Shown: positions 1 through 9,928 of the stretch, one piece after another
Numbering within the stretch: position 1 is the first letter of the stretch
Layout of the letters: every line of letters starts with the position of its first letter
NCBI GenBank assembly: GCA_029202665.1
Contig: CP119326.1
Coordinates: forward strand, 248,001 to 312,000
DNA from: Candidatus Brevundimonas colombiensis
GTDB taxonomy: Bacteria; Pseudomonadota; Alphaproteobacteria; Caulobacterales; Caulobacteraceae
Direction: 5' to 3'
DNA length: 64,000 nt
Translations under genes and position numbers: made by a program
Notes under the pieces: model-generated
Told to the model about the DNA's origin: nothing
Databases searched by the model: none
Seen by the model: only the letters and a program-made list of their open reading frames with translations

Positions 1-1
1 C

Positions 2-403
2 GATGTCGTCGTGGCGACCGAGGTCAAGCCCGGCGCCGAGGCCCGCACGGTCAAGACCGGCGAAACCCTGTCCGCCGACGACAAGATTCTGGACGCCGGT
101 CCCGAAACCGTCGCCCACCTGAACGCCGCCGTCGATGCGTCCAAGACCCTGATCTGGAACGGCCCCTTGGGCGTGTTCGAGGTTCCGCCTTTCGACGCCG
201 CCACCGTCGCGGCGGCGAGGCACGTCGCCGAACGCGCCAAGTCAGGCGCCCTGATCGCGGTCGCGGGCGGCGGCGACACGGTCGCGGCGGTGGGTCATGC
301 CGGCGTCGCGGCAGACCTGACCTTCGTCTCCACCGCCGGCGGCGCCTTCCTGGAGTGGATGGAGGGCAAGCCCCTGCCAGGCGTCGAGGCCCTGCGCGCC
401 TGA
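2..403 (+). CDS. pgk: Phosphoglycerate kinase, C-terminal part (cut by window edge)
   Basis: The frame is open from the window edge and encodes the last 133 residues of phosphoglycerate kinase, the glycolytic and gluconeogenic enzyme that moves phosphate between 1,3-bisphosphoglycerate and ADP in the cytosol. The nucleotide-binding C-terminal lobe is recognisable by WNGPLGVFE, the glycine-rich AVAGGGDTVAAV and STAGGAFLEW near the end. The start is outside the window. fba follows on the same strand after 145 bp, a usual glycolytic neighbourhood in this group. Confidence 0.95.
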   Translation, partial: DVVVATEVKPGAEARTVKTGETLSADDKILDAGPETVAHLNAAVDASKTLIWNGPLGVFEVPPFDAATVAAARHVAERAKSGALIAVAGGGDTVAAVGHAGVAADLTFVSTAGGAFLEWMEGKPLPGVEALRA

Positions 404-548
404 ACGTCGGCGATGCAGGCGGATCACGCCTGTTCGCTCTTGTCGGAAATGCCCGTTCGGGGGTTGTAACGCGGCGTGACTTCGGCGCGTCTCGCAGCTA
501 GTCTTTCGCCCAATCAAAAAAGACTATTCGGCTCAGGAGACTATCATC

Positions 549-1634
549 ATGGCGCGCATCACGCTGCGACAGCTGCTCGATCACGCAGCTGAGAACGACT
601 ACGGCCTGCCGGCCTATAATATCAACAACATGGAACAGGGCCTGGCGATCATGGAGGCGGCCCATGAGGTCAACGCCCCGGTGATCATTCAGGCGTCCCG
701 CGGCGCCCGCAACTACGCCAACGACATCGTCCTGGCCAAGCTGATCGACGCCCTGGCCGAGCTTTATCCGCACATCCCGGTCTGCATGCACCAGGACCAC
801 GGCAACGGTCCGGCGACCTGCGCCACCGCCATCCAGTACGGCTTCACCAGCGTCATGATGGACGGTTCGCTGGAAGAGGACGCCAAGACCCCCGCCTCCT
901 ACGAGTACAATGTCGACGTCACCCGCCGCGTCACCGAAATGGCCCACGCCTGCGGCGTCTCGGTCGAGGGTGAGCTGGGCGTGCTGGGTTCGCTGGAAAC
1001 CGGCATGGGCGAGGCCGAGGACGGCCACGGCTTCGAGGGCAAGCTGGACCACTCGCAACTGCTGACCGACCCGGACCAGGCTGTCGACTTCGTCGCCGCC
1101 ACCAAGGTCGACGCCCTCGCCATCGCCATGGGCACCAGCCACGGCGCCTACAAGTTCACCCGCCAGCCGGACGGCGAAGTCCTGGCCATGAATGTGATCG
1201 AGGAAATCCACCGCCGCCTGCCCAACACCCACCTGGTGATGCACGGCTCCTCGTCCGTGCCGCAGGACCTGCAGGACATCATCAACGCCTATGGCGGCGA
1301 AATGCCCCAGACCTGGGGCGTGCCGGTCGAGGAGATCCAGCGCGGCATCAAACATGGCGTGCGCAAGGTCAACATCGACACCGACAACCGCATGGCCATC
1401 ACCGGCGCCATCCGTAAGGCCCTGACGGAGAAGCCGGGCGAGTTCGACCCGCGCTACTATCTGAAGCCCGCCAAGGAGGCGATGAAGAAGCTGTGCATGG
1501 AGCGTTACCTCCAGTTCGGCTGCGAGGGTCAGGCGTCCAAGATTCGTCCGCTCTCCACCGCCCAGATGGCCAAGCGCTACGCCTCGGGCGACCTCGATCC
1601 GTCCTTCCGCGGCGCAGCGGTCAAGGCCGCCTGA
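549..1634 (+). CDS. fba: Class II fructose-1,6-bisphosphate aldolase
   Basis: This 361-residue cytosolic enzyme interconverts fructose-1,6-bisphosphate with dihydroxyacetone phosphate and glyceraldehyde-3-phosphate. The class II zinc-dependent family is shown by YNINNMEQ near the N-terminus, the metal-site segment CMHQDHGNGP, LGVLGSLETG and the later VMHGSSSVP and KVNIDTDNR motifs. The length is normal for the CbbA-type subgroup. The ATG at 549 has an AGGAGA ribosome binding site about 9 bases upstream. It lies downstream of pgk and may be co-transcribed with it. The stop codon is embedded in a 14-bp tandem repeat. Confidence 0.96.
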   Translation: MARITLRQLLDHAAENDYGLPAYNINNMEQGLAIMEAAHEVNAPVIIQASRGARNYANDIVLAKLIDALAELYPHIPVCMHQDHGNGPATCATAIQYGFTSVMMDGSLEEDAKTPASYEYNVDVTRRVTEMAHACGVSVEGELGVLGSLETGMGEAEDGHGFEGKLDHSQLLTDPDQAVDFVAATKVDALAIAMGTSHGAYKFTRQPDGEVLAMNVIEEIHRRLPNTHLVMHGSSSVPQDLQDIINAYGGEMPQTWGVPVEEIQRGIKHGVRKVNIDTDNRMAITGAIRKALTEKPGEFDPRYYLKPAKEAMKKLCMERYLQFGCEGQASKIRPLSTAQMAKRYASGDLDPSFRGAAVKAA

Positions 1635-1676
1635 TCGGGGCCGCCTGATCGGGGCCGCCTGATCGGGGCCGCCTGA
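1625..1676. repeat. 14-bp tandem repeat across the fba stop codon
   Basis: The unit GGCCGCCTGATCGG is repeated about 3.7 times with no spacer. The first copy contains the last fba codons and its TGA. Each later copy repeats a TGA in the same register after a 14-base step, so the array lies outside the coding region. It looks like a recent slippage expansion at the 3' end of the gene. Confidence 0.85.
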
Positions 1677-1685
1677 GACCGACGT

Positions 1686-2333
1686 CTAGACCGGGTAGCG
1701 GCCGCTCAGTTCGAGCCGCACCCGGCGAACGTCCCATTCGGCTCGGTCCAAGGCGTCGCGCGCGTCTCGGGCGTTTCTTCTCGCATCGCGAATCTCGCCG
1801 CGAACCTCCCGAATTCGGTCGCGAACCCGTTCCCGTTCTTGTTCCGTCAGGCCCTCGCCGCGCAGTTCGCGCTCCTTGGCCTCCAGCTTGTCCTCTCGAT
1901 TCTCGATCCGGGCCTCGGCGCTGTTCAGGGCGCTTCGCGCCGTCTCGAACACATCCTCGACCGCGTGCAGCCGCAGGCCGTCGCGATAGGCCGTCATGAA
2001 AACGCGCTCCTCCTGCGGCCGACAGACCCCATAGTAGGTGTTGCCCGATCGACCCTCGGTCCATCCACGCTCGAAGGTGCAATAGGACCGCAAGCCGTCC
2101 TCGCGCGCGGAGCCATAGGCGGACGGATTGGGCGCGACCTGATATTTGGCGCAGGCCTTGGCGTGATCGTCCAGTCGGCTCATCGGATAGCCGGCCGCCC
2201 CGTCGGCATAGCCCTTCTCACCCCACGCCCCGGCCAGACACTGGTCCTTGCTCATGGTGGTGCAACCCGTCAGCAAGCCGCCCGAGACCGTCAGCGCGCC
2301 GACCAGGCCGCCCGCGATAATCCATCGCCTCAT
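1686..2333 (-). CDS. DUF2799-type lipoprotein
   Basis: This 215-residue protein begins with a short basic stretch and a hydrophobic segment ending in the lipobox LTGC (Cys24), so it should be exported and lipidated. The mature part has the repeated GYADGAAGYP and AREDGLRSYC style segments with paired cysteines that are typical of DUF2799. The C-terminal 90 residues are highly charged (Glu/Arg/Lys rich) and probably form a long coiled coil. Function is unknown. It is convergent with fba and divergent from rluD, so it is a single-gene unit. Confidence 0.8.
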   Translation of the reverse strand: MRRWIIAGGLVGALTVSGGLLTGCTTMSKDQCLAGAWGEKGYADGAAGYPMSRLDDHAKACAKYQVAPNPSAYGSAREDGLRSYCTFERGWTEGRSGNTYYGVCRPQEERVFMTAYRDGLRLHAVEDVFETARSALNSAEARIENREDKLEAKERELRGEGLTEQERERVRDRIREVRGEIRDARRNARDARDALDRAEWDVRRVRLELSGRYPV

Positions 2334-2404
2334 CGGATCGTTTCCCTCGACGCCCCCAGGCGTGACTATCGAACGACGCCAGCCCCTCGCGCAAGCGACC
2401 TGAC

Positions 2405-3433
<1,029 letters not shown>

Positions 3434-3439
<6 letters not shown>

Positions 3440-4336
3440 GCCCTCGCGCCCGACCCGCCAGTAGCCCATGCACGCCACGCTGCGCTTGGGCAGGCCGCGT
3501 TCGCGCGTCAGATGCAGGCGGATGTCGCGCACCGCCCGCGTCTCGCCGGCCACCCAGACATAGACCGCCGCCTCCTGATCGACATCGGTGTCCCACAGGA
3601 TCTCCGAATCGATGTCGACGCCCGCGATCGCGTCCTCGCCATCGTCCGCGACGGGCGCCGCCATGGCGTTCAGGTCCAGATCGCGCACGGCCGCAATCAG
3701 ATCGTCGCCATAGCCGGATGTCCTGGCGATCCAGCGGCTTTCGACCCAGTCCGGCGTCTCCATCCGGTCCTCGGCCAGCGGCGTCTCCGCCAGGAAACGC
3801 ACTCGGGGACGCTGCGGCCATGCCGACATCTGCTCCAGAACGCCCAGGGCGGCCGGGACCGCCGTCTCATCGGCCAGAACCAGCACCTGCCGCACGGCGT
3901 GGGGCGGCTTCCATTCGAACCCGGCGCGCGGTCCGGCCACCTGGGCGTGGGGCGCCGCCATGGAAAGCTGGGCGCCGGCTTCGGCCCTCGCGGCCCAGCG
4001 CGACGCCGGTCCATGATCGCCGTGCAGGACAAAGTCGATATCCACCTCCCCGACCTCGGGTCTCAGAGCGCGGATGGTGTAGGTCCGGACCGGCGGTCGC
4101 GTCGCATCGGGGATTGCGCGATAGGCGTCATACCAGTCGCTGCCCGCCGCCCGCACCCGCTCCCCCAACAGCGGCGCCTGCGCGTCGACGGTCGGGAAGA
4201 ACAGTTTGACGCGCTGATCCGGCGCGAAACTCCTCACCTGTTCGGCCTCTGCGCCGCTGAAGGTGAAGCGTGTCAGGGACGGGGTCAGGACGCGCCGCCG
4301 GACTAGGGTCAGATCGAAAACACGGTAAGGGTCCAT
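3434..4336 (-). CDS. Siderophore-interacting FAD-binding protein (ferric-siderophore reductase)
   Basis: This 300-residue protein matches the SIP/ViuB family. The N-terminal FAD-binding beta-barrel includes LTRFTFSGAE and RTYTIRALR, and the C-terminal NAD(P)H domain includes QVLVLADETAVPA and VYVWVAGETRAV. Family members reduce ferric siderophores in the cytosol to release iron. The adjacent upstream region, shared divergently with rpoH, contains a dyad that could be an iron-regulated operator. A TonB-dependent siderophore receptor is also in this window (60202), but far away. Confidence 0.9.
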
Positions 4337-4377
4337 CAGCGGTCTCCTGCCTTTCCCTCAGCGTTATGGCGAATGCG

Positions 4378-4391
4378 ACTTGTTTGCAAGT
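4378..4391. promoter_or_regulatory. Dyad upstream of the siderophore reductase gene (possible operator)
   Basis: ACTTG-TTTG-CAAGT is a perfect 5-bp inverted repeat 42 bases upstream of the minus-strand SIP start, within the divergent SIP-rpoH gap. Iron-uptake genes are usually under Fur- or Irr-type control, so an operator is plausible. The match to a classical Fur box is weak, so the regulator is not assigned. Confidence 0.35.
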
Positions 4392-4566
4392 AAGCGCCAT
4401 TGACCGTAGAAGTCGCCGGGACTCGTCGCCGATCTTTTGAACAGCAGGCCCCTGGCCTCTTTCAATCACGGCAACGGATTCCCATCTGAACGGTTCAGGG
4501 CTGGACGACCACGCCTGCGTCATGGTTTCAGGCTTGGCGCTTGCCCTAGAGATCCGGAGGGACGGA

Positions 4567-5454
4567 ATGGCTGCAAACTCGACGCTCGCGGTGATGTCGC
4601 CCGAACAGGGCCTGTCGCGTTATCTGACGGAAATCCGCAAGTTTCCGATGCTGACCAAGGACGAGGAGTTCATGCTCGCCAAGCGTTGGTCAGAGCATCA
4701 GGACCCAGAGGCCGCCCACCGTCTCGTCACCTCTCACCTTCGTCTCGTGGCCAAGATCGCCATGGGCTATCGCGGCTACGGCCTGCCGATCGGCGAGGTG
4801 ATCTCCGAGGGCAATGTCGGCCTGATGCAGGCGGTCAAGAAGTTCGACCCGGACAAGGGCTTCCGCCTGGCGACCTACGCCATGTGGTGGATTCGCGCGT
4901 CGATCCAGGAATACATCCTGCGCAGCTGGTCGCTCGTGAAGATGGGCACCACGGCGGCGCAGAAGAAGCTGTTCTTCAATCTGCGCAAGGCCAAGAGCCA
5001 GATCTCGGCCTTCGAGGAAGGCGACCTGCATCCCGAGCATCTCTCCGCCATCGCCACCAAACTGGGCGTGTCGGAAGAGGAGGTCACCAACATGAACCGC
5101 CGTCTCGGCGGCGACGCCTCGCTGAACGCGCCCCTTCGCGCCGACGGGGAAAGCGAATGGCAGGACTGGCTGGCCGACGACACGGCCGTCTCTCAGGAGA
5201 CCCAGCTCGCCGACGACGAGGAAAAGGGCATCCGCATGAGCCTGCTTCAGGAGGCCATGGAGGAGCTGACCGATCGCGAGAAGCATATCCTGACCGAACG
5301 CCGCCTGAAGGACGATCCGGTCACGCTGGAAGAGCTTGCCGGCCAGTATGGGGTGTCGCGCGAGCGCGTGCGTCAGATCGAGGTCCGCGCCTTCGAGAAG
5401 CTGCAAAAGGCCATGCGCGCCGCCGCCGAAGAGCGCAATCTGGTCGACGCCTGA
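4567..5454 (+). CDS. rpoH: Heat-shock sigma factor RpoH (sigma-32)
   Basis: This 295-residue sigma-70-family factor directs RNA polymerase to heat-shock promoters. Region 2 is clear (GEVISEGNVGLMQAVKKFDP, ATYAMWWIRASIQEY). It is followed by the RpoH box QKKLFFNLRKAK, which separates it from housekeeping and other alternative sigmas. Region 4 carries the GVSRERVRQIEVRAFEKL helix-turn-helix. ATG 4567 is chosen because GGAGG lies 6 bases upstream; the frame is open further up but without a family-like start. It is convergent with the receiver protein at 5476. Confidence 0.95.
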   Translation: MAANSTLAVMSPEQGLSRYLTEIRKFPMLTKDEEFMLAKRWSEHQDPEAAHRLVTSHLRLVAKIAMGYRGYGLPIGEVISEGNVGLMQAVKKFDPDKGFRLATYAMWWIRASIQEYILRSWSLVKMGTTAAQKKLFFNLRKAKSQISAFEEGDLHPEHLSAIATKLGVSEEEVTNMNRRLGGDASLNAPLRADGESEWQDWLADDTAVSQETQLADDEEKGIRMSLLQEAMEELTDREKHILTERRLKDDPVTLEELAGQYGVSRERVRQIEVRAFEKLQKAMRAAAEERNLVDA

Positions 5455-5480
5455 CCTGAGGCGTTCGTCCGCGCCTCAGG
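5455..5480. terminator. Hairpin between convergent rpoH and receiver gene
   Basis: CCTGAGGCG and CGCCTCAGG form a 9-bp perfect stem with an 8-base loop directly after the rpoH stop; it overlaps the 3' end of the convergent gene. No U-tract follows, so it may stop transcription inefficiently or just protect 3' ends. Confidence 0.5.
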
Positions 5481-6282
5481 ACGCCCTGGCCATCGGCTCG
5501 GCGTCCGCGGCGCGGGCGGCGTTCACCACGGCGTTCACCGGCTGCATCAACCCCGCCTTGGTCACCTGTCCGGTGGCCAGATAGGCCTGCAACGTCGCCA
5601 CCACCATCGCCAGCTTGGCGTCCCCGGCCTTGATCGCCAGGCCGTTCAGCGTCTCGGCCTGCTGGCGAATGGCGCGCGTGGCCTGGGACGGGTCCTGTTC
5701 GAACTGGGCCATGGCCGAGACCAGGATGCGCGTCGCCTGATCGCGCATCTCCGCCGCGCCCCCGGCCGCGCTGTCGCTGCGGCGCTTCTTGGCCCCGGTG
5801 TATTCGCCCGAGTTGAAGCGTCTGCGATCCGGCCCGACATAGCCGACCGCCTCGATCCACGGGCGGGGCTTCAGGGCCACGTTCTCGACCCGTTTGAACA
5901 GGTCCCCGGTCGTGAAGGGTTTTCTCAGGAACTCGTGCACGCCGGCGTCGCGCGCGCCCTTGATGGCGGCGGCGGTCGCTTCGCCCGTGACCATGATGAT
6001 CGGCGACATGCGGCAGGACATGCTGGAGCGCCGCACGCGCCGCGCCAGGGTTTCGCCATTCAGCGTCTGTCCCGATCGTTCGGTGAAGATCACCCCCGGC
6101 TCGACGTCGCGCAGCAGCTCCAGCGCCCGCTCCTCGTCGCTCTCGCTATAGACCTCGCGCGCGCCCATCCCCTTCATGATGTCCGTCAGCAGCCTGACGG
6201 CGGAGGGGTTCGGGTCGATGATCACCACCCGTCTCACGGAAGGTTCGATGCGGCTCAGAGTTCTGGCGTTGGTAGAGAACAC
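5476..6282 (-). CDS. Receiver-domain protein with degenerate phospho-acceptor site
   Basis: The N-terminal 130 residues form a CheY-like receiver fold (IIDPNPSAVRLL, PIIMVTG with Thr99, FLRKPF with Lys121). The residue at the phospho-acceptor place is Glu68 (VIFTERSG) instead of Asp, and the acidic pair is reduced to Asp23-Pro24. The C-terminal half (about residues 150-268) is alpha-helical with no recognised output domain. It contains a GPDRR segment as in some alphaproteobacterial receiver proteins. The start is a GTG at 6282. A phosphorylation-independent signalling or scaffold role is inferred. Confidence 0.75.
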   Translation of the reverse strand: MFSTNARTLSRIEPSVRRVVIIDPNPSAVRLLTDIMKGMGAREVYSESDEERALELLRDVEPGVIFTERSGQTLNGETLARRVRRSSMSCRMSPIIMVTGEATAAAIKGARDAGVHEFLRKPFTTGDLFKRVENVALKPRPWIEAVGYVGPDRRRFNSGEYTGAKKRRSDSAAGGAAEMRDQATRILVSAMAQFEQDPSQATRAIRQQAETLNGLAIKAGDAKLAMVVATLQAYLATGQVTKAGLMQPVNAVVNAARAADAEPMARAS

Positions 6283-6357
6283 GTCCCGGCTCCAGGTTGG
6301 AGCTCTTATGCTTAAGCCACCGAGGTTAAAGCCTATTGAATCGGAAGTTGCGCCGGA

Positions 6358-7653
<1,296 letters not shown>

Positions 7654-7724
7654 AGCACTGTCTCCGCTGAATGCGGGCGCAGCCTATAGCCGGGGAATCG
7701 TCCGGTGTCGTCCCAGAAGTCGGA

Positions 7725-8885
7725 TTATCCGACCGCGTTCACCGCCGTCTCGAACGCCCACTCCAGCCACGGCGTCGCGGCGACGACGTCGGCGGTCTCG
7801 ACGGTGCAGCCGCACCACAGCCTCAGGCCCGGCGGCGCGTTCCTGTGCGGTTCCATGTCGAACACCGCCGCCTCGCCTTCCAGCAAGGCCTTGAACCGGG
7901 TGACGAAGGCCTTCTGACCCTTCTGATCCAATCCCGTCACGCGCGGATCGACGAACTTCAGGCACACCGATGTCGTCGAACGGATTTCCGGGCGTTCGGG
8001 CAGGAAGTCGATCCAGTCCGTCTTCTCCACCCACGCCGCCAGCGCCGCATAGTTGGCGTCGGTCCGGCGGATCAGTTCGCTCAAGCCCCCGATGCCCTTC
8101 GCCCAGTCCAGGGCGTCGATCCAGTCCTCAATGGTCAGGACCGAGAAGGTGTTGATCGCCACTCCATCGGCCAGCGCCCGGTCGAACCGTCCCTGTCCGT
8201 CGGTCAGGCGCAACAGCTTGGGAATGGGCCGATCCGGCCGATACGAATCCAACCGCTCCACCGCGCGCGGCGACAGCACCATCACCCCGATCCCCGCCTC
8301 GCCGCCCAGCGCCTTCTGGAAGCTGAACGTCACCACATCCAGCTTGTCGTAGGGCAGCGGCATGGCGAAGGCGGCCGAGGTGGCGTCGCAGATGGCCAGC
8401 CCCTCGCGGTCGTCGGAAATCCAGTCCACGTCCGGCACGCGCACGCCCGACGTCGTGCCGTTCCACGGGAAGATCACATCCTTGGACCAGTCCGCCCGCG
8501 ACAGGTCGGGCAGTTCGCCCCACGGCGCCGTCAGGGCCTCGGGCTCCAGCCCCAGATGATCCTTCACGTCCGCCAGCCAGGTCAGGCCGAAATTCTCATA
8601 GGCGACCACCTGCACCGGCCGCGCCCCCAGCATCCCCCACAGCGCCGCCTCGACCGCGCCCGTGTCGGACCCCGGCGTGTACAACATCACATGGCTGTCC
8701 GGGACCTCCAGCACCTCGCGCGTCAGGCGCAGGCCATGGGCGAACCGCTCCACCACCTCCGGCGCGCGAATGCCGCGCCCCAGCAGGTCCGACGGCAGGC
8801 CGCCCAGCGCATAGCCCGCGCGTTTGGCCGTCGGTCCGGCCGAAAACCACGGCCGCGCCGGCTTCACATCGGGCTTCACACTCAT
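7725..8885 (-). CDS. serC: Phosphoserine aminotransferase (class V, alphaproteobacterial type)
   Basis: This 386-residue PLP enzyme converts 3-phosphohydroxypyruvate and glutamate to phosphoserine and 2-oxoglutarate in serine biosynthesis. The N-terminal PWFSAGPTAKR, the CDATSAAFAMPLPYDK segment and the PLP-lysine motif FSFQKALGGEAG support the long subgroup (Methanosarcina type) common in alphaproteobacteria. ATG 8885 is preferred because AGGAGA lies 5 bases upstream; an ATG 27 bases earlier is less likely. serA, often the next gene in this group, is not between serC and purA. Confidence 0.93.
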   Translation of the reverse strand: MSVKPDVKPARPWFSAGPTAKRAGYALGGLPSDLLGRGIRAPEVVERFAHGLRLTREVLEVPDSHVMLYTPGSDTGAVEAALWGMLGARPVQVVAYENFGLTWLADVKDHLGLEPEALTAPWGELPDLSRADWSKDVIFPWNGTTSGVRVPDVDWISDDREGLAICDATSAAFAMPLPYDKLDVVTFSFQKALGGEAGIGVMVLSPRAVERLDSYRPDRPIPKLLRLTDGQGRFDRALADGVAINTFSVLTIEDWIDALDWAKGIGGLSELIRRTDANYAALAAWVEKTDWIDFLPERPEIRSTTSVCLKFVDPRVTGLDQKGQKAFVTRFKALLEGEAAVFDMEPHRNAPPGLRLWCGCTVETADVVAATPWLEWAFETAVNAVG

Positions 8886-8908
8886 GATCGTCTCCTGGAC
8901 CGGCGCGC

Positions 8909-9841
8909 TCAACGCCCCGGCGTATAGGGCCGCTTGGCGCGCCAGTCCTCGGCGAATTGCGTCAGGGCGGCGTCCGGCTCGTCCGGCAAGGTGACGGCCA
9001 GCTTGGCCAGCAGGTCTCCGCGCCGACCTTGAGCGAACGCGCCGCGTCCTTTCAGACGCAGCACCTTGCCCGAGTTCGAGCCTGCGGGGATGGTCATCTG
9101 CACCGCCCCCTCAGGCGTCGGCACCCGCACCTTGGCGCCCAGCACCGCATCGGGCACCGAAACCGGCAGATCCATCGTCAGATCCGCGCCTTCGCGGCGA
9201 TAGATCGGGTGCGTCTCGATCTTCAGTTCGATCAGGGCGTCGCCGTTCTCGGCCCCACGCCCTGGCGCCCCCTGTCCGCGCAGACGGATCGTCTGGCCGT
9301 CCGACGCCCCCTTGGGGATGGTCACGTCCAGCGTGCGCCCGTCCGAAAACTGGATGCGCCGCGTCGCCCCGGCGATGGCGTCTTCCAGGCTGATGTCCAG
9401 CGTCGCCTTCACGTCCTGGCCCCGCGCGGTGAAGTCGCGCGCGCCGCGCTGACGACCGCCCCCGCCGAACATCCCGAACAGGTCGTCCAGATCGACGCCC
9501 TCGAAATTGGCGCGTCCGCCCGGCCCGCCGCCCTGACCGAAGGGATTGCCCCCTTGTCCGAAGGGATTGCCGCCCGCACGCCCGCCGCCGCTTCCGCCGA
9601 AGCCGCGATACTGTTCGTTGCCGTCGCCGTCGATCTGGCCCGCGTCGTATTTGGCGCGCTTGTCCTTGTCGCCCAGAATATCGAAGGCGGCGGTCACCCG
9701 CTTGAACTTGTCCTCGGTGATCTTGTCGCCGGGGTTCTTGTCGGGGTGCAATTCCTTGGCGAGCTTGCGGTACGCCTTCTTGACCTCGTCCGCGCTCGCG
9801 CCCTTCGAAACGCCCAGTTCCTTATAGGGGTCGCCTGCCAC
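8909..9841 (-). CDS. DnaJ-family chaperone without zinc finger (CbpA type)
   Basis: The 310-residue protein has an N-terminal J-domain with the HPD tripeptide (LAKELHPDKNPGD) that stimulates Hsp70 ATPase. A Gly/Phe-rich linker with repeated GGNPFGQG units follows at about residues 85-120. The DnaJ C-terminal substrate-binding domains come next (TIPKGASDGQTIRLRGQG, TIPAGSNSGKVLRLKGRG). The cysteine zinc-finger repeats of true DnaJ are missing, so CbpA is the closest type. It ends 24 bp before the serC start on the same strand. Confidence 0.93.
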   Translation of the reverse strand: MAGDPYKELGVSKGASADEVKKAYRKLAKELHPDKNPGDKITEDKFKRVTAAFDILGDKDKRAKYDAGQIDGDGNEQYRGFGGSGGGRAGGNPFGQGGNPFGQGGGPGGRANFEGVDLDDLFGMFGGGGRQRGARDFTARGQDVKATLDISLEDAIAGATRRIQFSDGRTLDVTIPKGASDGQTIRLRGQGAPGRGAENGDALIELKIETHPIYRREGADLTMDLPVSVPDAVLGAKVRVPTPEGAVQMTIPAGSNSGKVLRLKGRGAFAQGRRGDLLAKLAVTLPDEPDAALTQFAEDWRAKRPYTPGR

Positions 9842-9928
9842 GTCCGTTGTCGCTCCAACTGAAAACCGATGGGTGGTCAGTTAAGCCATGCCCCCGCCCC
9901 CGCAAAGGGCCGGACCCGTCATATTTCG

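Noticed and set aside
4400..4566. Sigma-32-type autoregulatory promoter of rpoH
   Set aside because: A CTTTTGAAC element is present, but no acceptable -10 element at the right spacing was found.
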